This document shows positions 33,565-42,578 of a stretch of 64,000 nucleotides of DNA, in pieces. The position numbers were made by a program, and so were the translations under genes. The stretch's first letter is position 1; the number at the start of each line of letters is the position of its first letter. The notes below the pieces were generated by a model. That model was not told the origin of the DNA. It was given only the letters and a program-made list of their open reading frames with translations, and did not search any database. Source of the stretch: Bacillus salipaludis (GTDB lineage Bacteria > Bacillota > Bacilli > Bacillales_B > DSM-18226); NCBI RefSeq assembly GCF_004358205.1, contig NZ_SMYO01000011.1:62001-126000 (forward strand), written 5' to 3'.

Positions 33565-33594
33565 ATTATATAAAAAAACTGCTCTAAAAAACAA
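33565..33594 (-). promoter_or_regulatory. asnS promoter
   Basis: Minus-strand TATAAT (33565-33570) with TTGTTT (33589-33594) at 18-bp spacing, putting the transcript start near 33558. Confidence 0.6.
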
Positions 33595-33698
33595 CCTTCT
33601 ACCATTTTTGCGATTTTTCTGGAAATTTGCAGGAGTTTTTTAGATGATAGTCGAATTAGTATAGAATCAATCGATTCTTGATATGAGGAGTGGTTCTT

Positions 33699-33929
33699 GT
33701 GGATAAAGTTACATGTATTGCTTTCCTTCTTTATGAATCTTCAAACAGTCAAGACATCAAAGAAAAAGCCATCCAATTACTGAATGGCGATGTATCACTG
33801 CGGGAATTAAAAAAAAATGCTCAGGTGCAACATTATCTTGTCATTGTAGAATCTTTATTAAAGAAGAATAAAATAGACAAAATCCAGGTACAGCGTTTTG
33901 CTGAGGAATTTATGGTTCTCGAGGTATAG
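33699..33929 (+). CDS. Hypothetical protein, 76 aa
   Basis: Starts at GTG 33699, eight bases after GAGGAG; an earlier in-frame GTG at 33690 overlaps the site. The product (VDKVTCIAFLLYESSNSQDI ... FMVLEV) is mixed-charge, helical, with no membrane helix or signal. I do not recognise the family. Divergent from asnS and convergent with the acetyltransferase gene. Confidence 0.68.
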   Translation: MDKVTCIAFLLYESSNSQDIKEKAIQLLNGDVSLRELKKNAQVQHYLVIVESLLKKNKIDKIQVQRFAEEFMVLEV

Positions 33930-33935
33930 CATCGT

Positions 33936-34409
33936 CTAGTTTTGTTCTAACTGCTTTTCATAGCATGAAATCTCAATTTCTTTTTTCCATAGTGCTTTTT
34001 TAAAATATTTAAATCCTAATGATTCCCAAAAAGAATGTGCCTTGTGATTATCTTTTATCACACCAATTCGGATACATTTTAATCCTCGATCTAACATTTC
34101 ATTTTCGTATATTTCATACGCCTGAACACCAAAGCCATATCCCTGATAATCTCTGTGAATGATTAATAGTCCTAACCAAGGAGTCTGATCTTTTGGATTT
34201 TCCAGCAAGTAATCAATAATCCCGATATAGGTGTCATCTAATTTAATAAACACACTAGTTGATTGTGAATTTAGAAATTCTTTTTCCATATCGTCAATCG
34301 TTCTAGTGACATTGCCGTTTTCAAGTTGATTATACTCTGGATTTGAGTTGATAATCTCTAGCGCAATATAAAGTGTATCTTGGGTAATTTCTTCAAAATA
34401 CATGGACAT
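33936..34409 (-). CDS. GNAT-family N-acetyltransferase
   Basis: About 157 residues with the GNAT acetyl-CoA motif (GLLIIHRDYQGYGFGVQAYE) and later IRIGVIKDNHKAHSFWESLGFKYF. The start is ATG 34409 (MSMYFEEI) with GGAGG seven bases upstream; the longer frame to 34571 begins with a hydrophobic run lacking a site and is probably spurious. Substrate unknown. Stands alone. Confidence 0.85.
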   Translation of the reverse strand: MSMYFEEITQDTLYIALEIINSNPEYNQLENGNVTRTIDDMEKEFLNSQSTSVFIKLDDTYIGIIDYLLENPKDQTPWLGLLIIHRDYQGYGFGVQAYEIYENEMLDRGLKCIRIGVIKDNHKAHSFWESLGFKYFKKALWKKEIEISCYEKQLEQN

Positions 34410-34551
34410 AATCCTGCCTCCGAACCTATATACTTTAACAAACATTATAACAAATCTGTCAAAAACATTTCGAAATCTAAGGTCATAAAATTTAATTATT
34501 GGCATAAAATGAATCGTTTTGATTTTGATAGCATAAAGAAAGGTGATTTTA

Positions 34552-34695
34552 ATGATGCAAGTAAACGTCACGGTATCTTACCAAGGAAAAAACTATTTAA
34601 CGAATGTGATTACAAACCGAAATACGTCAGATGAAGAAATTTTTCGATTAGCATATGAACAAGTGCAAAAACAATACGAAAGAAAAAATTTATAA
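34552..34695 (+). CDS. Small stress-type protein (BA3454-like), 47 aa
   Basis: Frame MMQVNVTVSYQGKNYLTNV ... EQVQKQYERKNL preceded by AAAGGTG. The pattern (two beta strands, TSDEEIFRLAYEQVQKQ helix) resembles Bacillus proteins annotated as BA3454 family stress-response proteins. It is divergent from the acetyltransferase gene and followed by a bidirectional terminator shared with helD. Small size keeps confidence moderate. Confidence 0.68.
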   Translation: MMQVNVTVSYQGKNYLTNVITNRNTSDEEIFRLAYEQVQKQYERKNL

Positions 34696-34698
34696 TAA

Positions 34699-34737
34699 AG
34701 AAAAAGCTGTATGATCAACTGATCATACAGCTTTTTT
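34699..34737. terminator. Bidirectional terminator before helD
   Basis: AAAAGCTGTATGATCA / TGATCATACAGCTTTTTT, a 16-bp near-perfect stem with U-runs either side. Confidence 0.9.
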
Positions 34738-34738
34738 G

Positions 34739-37057
34739 TTAGTCAAAAATATAGGCAGTTTGCGGTACATTTTCCATTAACGGACTAACCCCATCCGATG
34801 TCAGCAGATGCAGTTCATGCATCGCCCTGGTACAAACCGTATAAAATAGTTTTCGTTCCTGTTCATCTTTATACTGTGAGCTATCATAGAGAATGACAGC
34901 GTCAAATTCAATTCCTTTTGCCAAATAGGAAGGGATAACGAGAATCCCTTTCTCATACGATATCGTCCCTTTTTCAATTAAATGAAGAGGGATTCTACCC
35001 TTTAATATCTCATACGCTGCCTTACTTTCCTTTTCTGTTCTGCAAATTACCGCAATCGTCCGATGCCCTGCACCTTGCATTTCCGTAATTTTATTTAGGA
35101 TCACTTCATCCATCTGATCTTTTTCAACTTTCTTGACCGCCGGTTTCTTCCCTGTCCGGTTAAAGGGTTCAATTTGCTCCCCCCCTTCAATCAAAGCACG
35201 AGTAAACTCAACAATCTCCTTTGTCGAACGATAGGTTTTTGTCAAAACAATCCTTTCAACCTTATCACTGCTGATTTCAAGGTCGGTCAAAACCGTATCA
35301 GAACCGGTTGCACCGGAGAAAATTGCTTGATTAAAATCACCTAATAAGGTCATTTTACTAAATGGAAATAACATCTGAAGGAAAGCAAATTGAAATGGTG
35401 AATAGTCCTGTGCTTCATCTATAAAAATATGCCGAATCGAAGTATTGGAAGTACGCCCCTCAATAAGATCCTGCAAATAAACAAATGGGGTGGCATCTTC
35501 ATATGCAATCTCCAGCTTTTTTAATTTTTGAAGAGTTTGTGCACAAATTTGAGGCCAACCTTCAGGAAAAGCCCCCTCAATATGATCTTCAAAAAGCTGC
35601 TCGTATATAGCCGGCATATCCACAAACTTCAATCTTTTGACTTTCGAAAAAATTGGTTTAAACTTTTCTTTTACAACCATTTCCGCAAGCAGCTTTTGCT
35701 CACTATCAAAATCATCAAAGCTATTATGCGTGAACCGGTTCTTTTCTTGCAATTTTTTATATACATCTAAGTAATCTTCTTTTTCTAGAAATTGCGTTTC
35801 TTCCTCGACCCAGCTCTTTGAGCGCTCCTTTCTCACCCTCCTCTTTAATTCTCTTAATAACCATTCCTTAACCAACTGCATTCGGTTCGGAATCGAGTAA
35901 GATACATCTAAAGAATAAAAGTAATCATGAATCGTTTCTTTTGAAAAAAGCACCTCTCCTCTGAAGGTTAGATCCCTAAAAATTAAACCTTGTTTAGACA
36001 AGTTCAAAGCATATAAATCCATAACATCTTTAAAAGCTAAACTAGCCTTGTAGCGAATACCTTCAACCCGTGTTAGATATTCCTGCCCTTCTTGCCCATT
36101 TAACAAATATTCCATTTGAGAAAAAGGGTCTTCGACCTCAAATTCTTTTCCAAGCCGGTGGTTCAGGTACTCCTGAAAGGTAACCTGCTGCATATTTTCT
36201 TCCCCTAATTCGGGGAGGACAGTGGCTACATAGCTATTAAATAAAGGATTCGGGGAAAACAGCATAATATTTTCCGACTTCAATGTTCCGCGGTAACGGT
36301 AAAGCAAATAAGCAACTCTTTGTAAGGCTGCTGATGTTTTTCCACTCCCAGCCACTCCCTGAACAATCAGTAGATTGCTTCGCTCATCGCGGATAATCTG
36401 ATTTTGTTCCCTTTGAATGGTCGCGACGATACTTTTCATTTGTGTGCTGGCGTTATTCCCAAGCACTTCTTGAAGCATTTCATCACCAATGGTAACCCCG
36501 GTATCAAACATTCCTTTAATTTCGGAAGACCGAATGATAAATTGACGCTTTAAATTCATTTCCCCTTCAATAGTTCCTTCAAGTGTTTCATATTTAGCCG
36601 GACCCGGAGGATAGTCATAATAAAGACTTGATATAGGGGCACGCCAATCATAAATTAAAAAGTTCTCATCTTGCTCATCCATGAGTGAGGCAATTCCAAG
36701 ATATACTTGATCAGCGGACTTTTCCCCGTTCTCCCAAAAATCAATTCGACCAAAGTAGGGCGAATATTTTAATCTTGCTAAAGTGTTTAGCTGCTTATCA
36801 ATCTGTTTATGTGTCCGCTCCCGTTCTGAAAGTAATTCAGCCTGCTGCTTAATACTTGCGGCAGTCTCAATAACGTCATCCGGTTCATCCATATTGACCG
36901 TTACATCTTCCCAGAAAGTTTTTCGTAACTCGAGAACATCAGAGCTGACATTACCGGCACCTTGCTTGAATTTTTTTGTCTTTTTGTCAATTTCCTTTAC
37001 AACGAAATCAACACGATCCTGTTCTGTTCGCCAGTCTAAGTTTTGTAAATCGCTCAT
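34739..37057 (-). CDS. helD: HelD-like UvrD-family helicase (RNA polymerase recycling factor)
   Basis: A 772-residue superfamily-1 motor: N-terminal coiled-coil arm (about 1-110), HelD-specific insert, Walker A GVAGSGKTSAAL (about 228-240), Walker B/DEAQD in IFIDEAQDYSPF, TLLGDFNQAIF, and C-terminal TKTYRSTKEIVEF and GIEFDAVILYDSSQY. In B. subtilis HelD binds RNA polymerase and helps release stalled complexes; a DNA helicase IV-type annotation is the older name. GGAGAG precedes ATG 37057. Monocistronic. Confidence 0.93.
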   Translation of the reverse strand: MSDLQNLDWRTEQDRVDFVVKEIDKKTKKFKQGAGNVSSDVLELRKTFWEDVTVNMDEPDDVIETAASIKQQAELLSERERTHKQIDKQLNTLARLKYSPYFGRIDFWENGEKSADQVYLGIASLMDEQDENFLIYDWRAPISSLYYDYPPGPAKYETLEGTIEGEMNLKRQFIIRSSEIKGMFDTGVTIGDEMLQEVLGNNASTQMKSIVATIQREQNQIIRDERSNLLIVQGVAGSGKTSAALQRVAYLLYRYRGTLKSENIMLFSPNPLFNSYVATVLPELGEENMQQVTFQEYLNHRLGKEFEVEDPFSQMEYLLNGQEGQEYLTRVEGIRYKASLAFKDVMDLYALNLSKQGLIFRDLTFRGEVLFSKETIHDYFYSLDVSYSIPNRMQLVKEWLLRELKRRVRKERSKSWVEEETQFLEKEDYLDVYKKLQEKNRFTHNSFDDFDSEQKLLAEMVVKEKFKPIFSKVKRLKFVDMPAIYEQLFEDHIEGAFPEGWPQICAQTLQKLKKLEIAYEDATPFVYLQDLIEGRTSNTSIRHIFIDEAQDYSPFQFAFLQMLFPFSKMTLLGDFNQAIFSGATGSDTVLTDLEISSDKVERIVLTKTYRSTKEIVEFTRALIEGGEQIEPFNRTGKKPAVKKVEKDQMDEVILNKITEMQGAGHRTIAVICRTEKESKAAYEILKGRIPLHLIEKGTISYEKGILVIPSYLAKGIEFDAVILYDSSQYKDEQERKLFYTVCTRAMHELHLLTSDGVSPLMENVPQTAYIFD

Positions 37058-37092
37058 CGAACCACTCTCCAGAAAAAATTTGGCCTATTTTT

Positions 37093-37121
37093 TTGACAAA
37101 CATCAAAAAATGTGATAATGT
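37093..37121 (+). promoter_or_regulatory. Possible promoter facing away from helD
   Basis: TTGACA (37093-37098) with an extended TGTGATAAT near 37111-37119 (15-bp spacer). It has no coding sequence downstream before the terminator at 37219. Confidence 0.35.
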
Positions 37122-37218
37122 TATTATAGGATATTTATATATAGCTTTTAAAATTACCAATTAGACCAATATTAATTTTAACATGCCTATTTTTAACATT
37201 CAACCAATATTTCAAACT

Positions 37219-37246
37219 CAAAACGCCAATTTGGCGTTTTTTTTTA
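37219..37246 (+). terminator. Orphan plus-strand terminator
   Basis: AAAACGCC-AATTT-GGCGTTTT with nine U residues on the plus strand. No plus-strand gene lies upstream, so it may end a short non-coding transcript begun near 37120. Confidence 0.65.
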
Positions 37247-37341
37247 TGTCCATTGTTAGTATTTGTTTTCTGCCCTCATTCATTCCTTCTCCCCTGTTAT
37301 TCCTTTCAATAAATAAATCGAAAAAAATTTACGAAAATTGA

Positions 37342-37371
37342 TTGACAATATACTTGGATTCAACATATAAT
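37342..37371 (+). promoter_or_regulatory. YceI gene promoter
   Basis: TTGACA (37342-37347) and TATAAT (37366-37371), 18-bp spacer, both consensus. Confidence 0.85.
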
Positions 37372-37375
37372 TTAC

Positions 37376-37402
37376 CTTGAATTAAGTTATTTTAATTTCA
37401 AG
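37376..37402. promoter_or_regulatory. Inverted repeat at the YceI gene transcription start
   Basis: CTTGAATTAA and TTAATTTCAAG arms separated by about six bases, just after the -10 element. It looks like a repressor site of the MarR/DUF24 type; the regulator is not in this window. Confidence 0.5.
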
Positions 37403-37439
37403 ATAAATGATTTCAAAACAAAACTGGAGGAGAAATAAA

Positions 37440-37970
37440 ATGACAAAAACAAAATGGGCTCTTGATACTGCACATAGCAGTGTAGATTTTTCTGTTCGCC
37501 ATATGATGATTGCAAACGTAAAAGGTACTTTCAATAATTTCAGTGCAACGATTGACGCTGATCCAGCTGATTTAACAACAGCAGCAATTGAATTCTCAAT
37601 TGAAACTGCCAGTGTAGATACTCGCAATAAAGATCGTGATGGTCACTTAGTTTCTGCAGATTTCTTTGACGCAGAAAATCATCCTAACATGACTTTCCGT
37701 GCTACCAAAATTGAAAAAACAGATGAAGGTGAATACAACCTTACTGGTGATTTAACATTACGTGGCGTAACTAAACCAGAAACTTTCGCTGTTACGTTTG
37801 AAGGTCAAGGAAAAGATCCATGGGGAAATGAAAAAGTTGGTTTCAGCGCACAAGGTACTATTAACCGTTCTGACTACGGTTTAGTTTGGAATGCAGCACT
37901 AGAAACTGGCGGCGTGCTTGTAGGCGATAAAGTAAAAATCAACTTACAAATCCAAGCTGCAAAAGCTTAA
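37440..37970 (+). CDS. YceI family lipid-binding protein
   Basis: A 176-residue YceI-like beta-barrel (WALDTAHSSVDFSVRHMMI; GHLVSADFFDAENHPNMTF; NLTGDLTLRGVTKPETF; GTINRSDYGLVWNAALETGG). Members bind isoprenoid lipids and are often induced by stress. No signal peptide, so it is cytoplasmic here. The start at ATG 37440 follows GGAGGAG; a longer frame from 37407 has no site. Strong promoter and an inverted repeat suggest tight regulation. Confidence 0.92.
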   Translation: MTKTKWALDTAHSSVDFSVRHMMIANVKGTFNNFSATIDADPADLTTAAIEFSIETASVDTRNKDRDGHLVSADFFDAENHPNMTFRATKIEKTDEGEYNLTGDLTLRGVTKPETFAVTFEGQGKDPWGNEKVGFSAQGTINRSDYGLVWNAALETGGVLVGDKVKINLQIQAAKA

Positions 37971-37984
37971 TAATATAGCAAATT

Positions 37985-38018
37985 GTGGCAGATTCTTTGA
38001 GCATCTGCCCTTTTTTCA
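37985..38018 (+). terminator. Terminator of the YceI gene
   Basis: GGCAGAT / ATCTGCC stem with six U residues. Confidence 0.8.
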
Positions 38019-38020
38019 AT

Positions 38021-38052
38021 AAAAAAGCTCTCCAATTTACATAGAGAGCCTT
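38021..38052 (-). terminator. Terminator of the ATP-grasp gene
   Basis: Minus-strand GGCTCTC / GAGAGCT stem and six U residues. Confidence 0.8.
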
Positions 38053-38062
38053 CAAATAAACC

Positions 38063-39004
38063 TTAGTCATTCAATTTTTCAAGTTCAGCTTTCAAGAATT
38101 TTGCGAGTTCCAGCATGCCAAATTTCCCGGCCTTGGCTTCAGCATCTGAATTATAGTTCGTATTCGTATTGATATCATAGGTGAAAATTTCACCTTCCAC
38201 ATTGCGGATAAATTCGATACCAGCAATCTGAATCCCATTATCTGCTAACACCCGCTGATATTTTTCAATGATTGGATCTGAAAAACCATCAATAATTTGG
38301 AACTTTGGTTTATTCTCTACCTCTTCCCCCACAGGGCAGAACAGGTCACCTATTTGGCATGCGTCTGCGGGACATAATTGGAACCCTTCCGATGTGTCTA
38401 CCTTAACCGCATATACAAATTCCCCGCCAATGAACTCACAGCGAGTAATATAGCTTTCAGGAGCCTGAATATATTCCTGGATTAATGTAATTCCATCAAT
38501 CGATTCATCAAACGCTGGACCTTCAACATAGGAACGAAGGGCCTCAGAGGATTGAAATAGCTGAACCCCAAGTCCTTTTCCAGCCCGATTATGCTTTGTA
38601 ATAAAGGGTGTACCTTCAAATTCGCGGGCCGCTTCGATCATTTGTTCTTTTCCAACAGCCGCAATCGTTCTTGGTGTACGAACTTCATGTTTATTCAACT
38701 CTAAGTATTGTAAAACCTTACTTACCTCCAGCTGGAGAGCCCGTGTGCCATTAAATACTTTACGGCCATGTGATTCAAGCCATGCAAGAACTTGGGCAGT
38801 CAATTCGGGCGCAAAGCGATGTCCTCTTGTGTGAGAGGATGCACTCATTCTGTTATAGAAAACCCCTTCTGGCGGTTCCTTCGCTAAATCAAGTCTCCCG
38901 TTATCTAAATGCCATTCTTCGTATGGGACCTCCAGTTCGTCTAAACGCTTTGTTAAATGAACAGTCCACTCGCTATTTTCATGTATAATATATACCTTTT
39001 TCAA
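38063..39004 (-). CDS. ATP-grasp ligase (RimK-like)
   Basis: About 313 residues of the ATP-grasp carboxylate-amine ligase fold: TPFITKHNRAGKGLGVQLF (ATP-binding loop), LIQEYIQAP, and metal-binding IEFIRNVEGEIFTYDINTNTNYN. The N-terminal domain (VFYNRMSASSHTRGH) is like that of alpha-L-glutamate ligases. Start is TTG 39004 (KKVYIIHE) seven bases after GAGGAGA; the ATG at 39022 overlaps that site. It may add amino acids to a protein or small molecule; target unknown. Confidence 0.87.
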   Translation of the reverse strand: MKKVYIIHENSEWTVHLTKRLDELEVPYEEWHLDNGRLDLAKEPPEGVFYNRMSASSHTRGHRFAPELTAQVLAWLESHGRKVFNGTRALQLEVSKVLQYLELNKHEVRTPRTIAAVGKEQMIEAAREFEGTPFITKHNRAGKGLGVQLFQSSEALRSYVEGPAFDESIDGITLIQEYIQAPESYITRCEFIGGEFVYAVKVDTSEGFQLCPADACQIGDLFCPVGEEVENKPKFQIIDGFSDPIIEKYQRVLADNGIQIAGIEFIRNVEGEIFTYDINTNTNYNSDAEAKAGKFGMLELAKFLKAELEKLND

Positions 39005-39366
39005 AAGAAGATCTCCTCTCATTCTGATTTTACTAGTCTATCCGTTTTGAATATACCACTATAAAAACTTCCCTATTTCTATAATAGTATAGTTTTTGCG
39101 TTTTTTTCAAAATTAATTTATCACAAATATTATTATTAACCTTGTATTTCTCATACACTTTAAAGCAAAAAAGCGTTTTTTGAAATTATTCTTGAAAATT
39201 AATAGTTTATCCAAAACACTAAAAATTACCTATTATTATTTTAATTCCATTTTACTGCATTTTCGGAACTATTTTGAAATTTTAAGAAATTAGTCTCATT
39301 GTCTTGTCATAATTTTCGGAATATTATGGAATTGTATCGAAAGAAAACAGTTTAGGGGGAATTTGG
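39005..39366. other. AT-rich spacer before the InhA gene
   Basis: 362 bp of very AT-rich sequence. Apart from the divergent start regions, the only signal I can name is a weak promoter, TTGTCA (39304-39309) and TGGAAT (39327-39332) with a 17-bp spacer, before the protease gene. No PlcR-like box was seen. Confidence 0.4.
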
Positions 39367-41763
39367 TTGAAAAAGTTTTTAAAAAGCGGTCTATCAACAG
39401 CCGTAATTGCCGGAACCTTATTTGCAGGTTTTCCTGGCAACTACATTAGCTCAACTGGGGGAGACATACTACATAAAAATCCTACTGTCTCACACTCATA
39501 CGGTTCACTAGACTTATCTGTAGTAAATGAGGACAAGTTACTAGATTCATTAATTAAACGCGGAGTGATTTCTAAGAGTGCATCTTCTGCGGAAAAGCAA
39601 AAGGCTTTGCAAAACTATATAGAATTAAAAGGTAAACAAGACAAGGTAACGCAAGCTGACCCGCTTGCCGCTAAGGTCAAGGCAGCGGATGCTGAAAAAC
39701 AACGGAAATTTAAAGAATTCAATAACGGTCTTTTAAAAGGAAAAGGGAACAAATATGGGCAGTTAAAGGGAAATCCGGATCCAGTTAAGGAAGGTGCTTC
39801 ACCTGGAGTACAGAAAAAAGGGAAACTATTAACCTTGATGGTAGAGTATTCAGATTTTGAACATAACAACCTTAAGCCTGAAGAAACAGATAACTACTAT
39901 TCAGACTATACTCCTGAACATTACGAAAAAATGATTTTTGGAAATAAAGGCGAGTTTAAAGGTCCACATGGTGAAGACCAAGTCTCTCAAAAGCAATTTT
40001 ATGAAGAACAATCAGGTGGGACTTATACTATTGAAGGTAAAGCCTATGGATGGTTAAAAGTGCCTGGCACTGCCGCATACTATGGTGCTGATAAAGCAGG
40101 AGGTGGTCATGATAACGTAACACCTGGCGGTTCGAAGCAATTAGTTAAAGATACTCTTGACGCTGCAAAAGCTGCAGGCGTACCATTGCAAGACTATGAT
40201 TTAGAAGACCCGCATGATTTAGATGGTGACGGCAACTTCTGGGAGCCAGATGGATTAGTTGACCACTTACAAATTATTCATTCCGGAATGGGACAAGAAG
40301 CTGGCGGCGGTACATTGGGTGATAATGCGATTTGGTCCCACCGTTCAGCAGTTTTCTATGATCCAGATGGATTAGGTAAAGGGTTACCAGGATTCTATGA
40401 CTATACAGTAATGCCTGAAGACGGTGCTACAGGAGTGTTTGCTCATGAATATGGTCATGACCTCGGTCTTCCCGATGAATACGATACTCAATATACTGGT
40501 ACAGGCGAAGCAATCGGCTACTGGTCCATTATGGCAAGTGGCTCATGGGCGGGTAAAATTCCTGGCGCAGAACCAACAGGATTCTCTCCATTTGCAAAAC
40601 AATACTTCCAATCAACTCTTGGTGGAAAATGGACTGCACCAACACTTGTAAATTGGGATGAAGTTTCTACAAAAGGAACTCAATTCTTGCTTGACCAGGC
40701 CAATTCCCCACTTGGGAAAAATAATCAAGCAATCCGTATTAATTTACCTACAAAAATTACATCTATTAACAAACCAACCGGAACCTATGAGTACTGGGGC
40801 GGACAAGCAGATGAATCTGATACAAACATGGTTACCGATGTTGATTTAACTGGTAAAAACTCAGCAACATTAACGTTTGATGCTTGGTATGACATCGAGC
40901 CACAATGGGATTTTGCCTTTGTTCAAGTTTCTACTGATAACGGTGCAACTTGGAAATCGTTAGGGAATGCCAATACCCGTTCCGACGTGGTTCCTGAAGG
41001 TTATCCAACTATCTTAAATTCAATGCCTGGATTTACTGGAAAATCGAAAGGATGGCAACCTCAGTCATTCGACTTATCTGAGTATAAAGGTCAAAAAATT
41101 AAACTTCGTCTTCGCTATGCAACTGACTGGGGAAGCTCGTATACTGGTTTCTTCGCAGATAACATCAAAGTTGTTGCAGATGGGCAAACTTTAGTGGATG
41201 ACGGGGCTGAAAATACGACTTCAGCATTTAAATTAAATGGTTTTACAAAAGAAGATGGAAACAAGTATAGCGATCATTACTATTTATTAGAATGGCGTAA
41301 CCATAAAGGTGTTGACGAAGGTCTTGCCCATATTGCACGTGGTAAATCATTAATGAGCTATGATGGTGGTTTAGTAGTTTGGTATGTTGATAATAGCTTT
41401 ACCGATAACTGGACAGGCACACATCCAGGAGATGGATTCTTAGGTGTTGTAGATGCCCACTTAGGTAACAACCTAGAATGGCTCCTAAGCACTGGAAAAA
41501 CTGCCGAAGCAAGCACTCGCTACCATATTGCCGATGCTGCCTTTAGTTTAGATCCAACATCTGGTCTAAATATTGACTATCCAGGGGTACAAACATTGAA
41601 TGCACCAAGTCAACCAGCTGTATCATTATTTAATGACAGCAACTCATTCAATAACACATTTATGCCGGATGCCGGTCGAAATATCGGTAATTATGGCCTA
41701 AAAGTTCGAGTGAACGGCGAATCCAAAGACAAATCCGTCGGCTCAATCGTAATCTATAAATAA
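39367..41763 (+). CDS. Immune inhibitor A-type secreted metalloprotease
   Basis: Secreted zinc protease (family M6), 798 residues. N-terminal signal peptide (KKFLKSGLSTAVIAGTLFAG), a propeptide of about 80 residues, catalytic domain with HEYGHDLGLPD at 360-370 (zinc ligands His360, His364; Glu361; Asp370), SIMASGSWAG (Met turn), and a C-terminal beta-sandwich/VEG region (DESDTNMVTDVDLTGKNS; KGWQPQSFDLSEYKGQKI). TTG start with GGGGGAA. In B. cereus InhA proteases degrade host antibacterial proteins and process secreted proteins. Monocistronic. Confidence 0.95.
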   Translation: MKKFLKSGLSTAVIAGTLFAGFPGNYISSTGGDILHKNPTVSHSYGSLDLSVVNEDKLLDSLIKRGVISKSASSAEKQKALQNYIELKGKQDKVTQADPLAAKVKAADAEKQRKFKEFNNGLLKGKGNKYGQLKGNPDPVKEGASPGVQKKGKLLTLMVEYSDFEHNNLKPEETDNYYSDYTPEHYEKMIFGNKGEFKGPHGEDQVSQKQFYEEQSGGTYTIEGKAYGWLKVPGTAAYYGADKAGGGHDNVTPGGSKQLVKDTLDAAKAAGVPLQDYDLEDPHDLDGDGNFWEPDGLVDHLQIIHSGMGQEAGGGTLGDNAIWSHRSAVFYDPDGLGKGLPGFYDYTVMPEDGATGVFAHEYGHDLGLPDEYDTQYTGTGEAIGYWSIMASGSWAGKIPGAEPTGFSPFAKQYFQSTLGGKWTAPTLVNWDEVSTKGTQFLLDQANSPLGKNNQAIRINLPTKITSINKPTGTYEYWGGQADESDTNMVTDVDLTGKNSATLTFDAWYDIEPQWDFAFVQVSTDNGATWKSLGNANTRSDVVPEGYPTILNSMPGFTGKSKGWQPQSFDLSEYKGQKIKLRLRYATDWGSSYTGFFADNIKVVADGQTLVDDGAENTTSAFKLNGFTKEDGNKYSDHYYLLEWRNHKGVDEGLAHIARGKSLMSYDGGLVVWYVDNSFTDNWTGTHPGDGFLGVVDAHLGNNLEWLLSTGKTAEASTRYHIADAAFSLDPTSGLNIDYPGVQTLNAPSQPAVSLFNDSNSFNNTFMPDAGRNIGNYGLKVRVNGESKDKSVGSIVIYK

Positions 41764-41770
41764 CTGTAAG

Positions 41771-41806
41771 AAAAAGGTCGATTCATGCTGAATCGACCTT
41801 TTTTCA
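41771..41806 (+). terminator. InhA gene terminator
   Basis: AAAGGTCGATTCA / TGAATCGACCTTTTTT hairpin; also placed to stop the convergent YkuD gene. Confidence 0.9.
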
Positions 41807-41813
41807 TAAGAAA

Positions 41814-42302
41814 TTATTGGTGAATAACGACCCTGGTTCCATTCGGTACTGTATCGGAAAGTTGTAGTACATCTCTGTTGTACATTCTTACACATCCGTG
41901 GGAAACGGCCTTTCCAATCGAACTTGGATTATTTGTCCCATGGATTCCATAACCTAGTTTGGAAAGTGAAAGCCACATGACTCCAAAAGGTCCCCCGGGG
42001 TTCATTTGCCGGTTGACAATCACGAACTCACCCGTTGGAGTATTGGCCAGCATTTTCCCAACGGCAATTGGAAAAATTTTCACTAATTTTCCATTGTGGT
42101 ATAACGCAAGTCTTCTTTTACCAACAGATACATCGATGGAATAAGGAATCGTATTTGGGTCAGGCAGTCCTGGAATTTGTACTTTTTGACCTACCTGTAA
42201 ATGTCCAATTCCAGGGTTTGCTGCGTAGAGATGGTGCAAATTCACCCGATAATCAGCAGAAATCGACGCAAGTGTTTCCCCGCGTTTTACTGTATGAATC
42301 AT
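41814..42302 (-). CDS. ykuD: L,D-transpeptidase YkuD with N-terminal LysM
   Basis: Cell-wall enzyme of 162 residues: a LysM peptidoglycan-binding motif ([19 protein letters not shown] ... VGQKVQIP, 1-45) and the YkuD catalytic domain with His121 ([16 protein letters not shown]) and the nucleophile Cys137 in SHGCVRM. Length and layout match B. subtilis YkuD. It probably forms 3-3 cross-links or attaches proteins in the wall. It has no signal peptide visible, as in YkuD. AAAAAGGTGG precedes the start. Confidence 0.93.
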   Translation of the reverse strand: MIHTVKRGETLASISADYRVNLHHLYAANPGIGHLQVGQKVQIPGLPDPNTIPYSIDVSVGKRRLALYHNGKLVKIFPIAVGKMLANTPTGEFVIVNRQMNPGGPFGVMWLSLSKLGYGIHGTNNPSSIGKAVSHGCVRMYNRDVLQLSDTVPNGTRVVIHQ

Positions 42303-42351
42303 GACTTCCCACCTTTTTATTTCCTAAAACTTATATGTGAATTTTGAGAAT

Positions 42352-42473
42352 TGTCCAGGACCAGCGCCTAGCCCCTCGAGGTTGCTTCGGACCTGCCAAT
42401 GAAATCAAAGAACGACTTCACCAACAGGTCCGAAGCACTTGTCGGGGCTGAACAAGGCGCTTCCGCTTTTCTT
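42352..42473. repeat. Intergenic long-hairpin repeat
   Basis: Nested inverted repeats: GCGCC-T-AGCCCC with GGGGCTG...GGCGC outside, and GCTTCGGACCTG with CAGGTCCGAAGC inside, about 98 bases across. GC-rich against its surroundings, non-coding, between ykuD and cidR. I recall similar elements in other Bacillus intergenic regions. Confidence 0.75.
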
Positions 42474-42578
42474 ATTAGCATATGCCCGGACAAGTTTACC
42501 GTTGCCAACATCATAGGCAGAAGCTATTATGAACTGCGTCCTTCAATCGTATAATAAGCCTATAGGAGGTTTAAAAAA

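Noticed and set aside
33460..33594. T-box leader before asnS
   Set aside because: The leader is only about 100 nt and lacks AGGGTGG/antiterminator bulge and specifier stem; a simpler attenuator is proposed instead.
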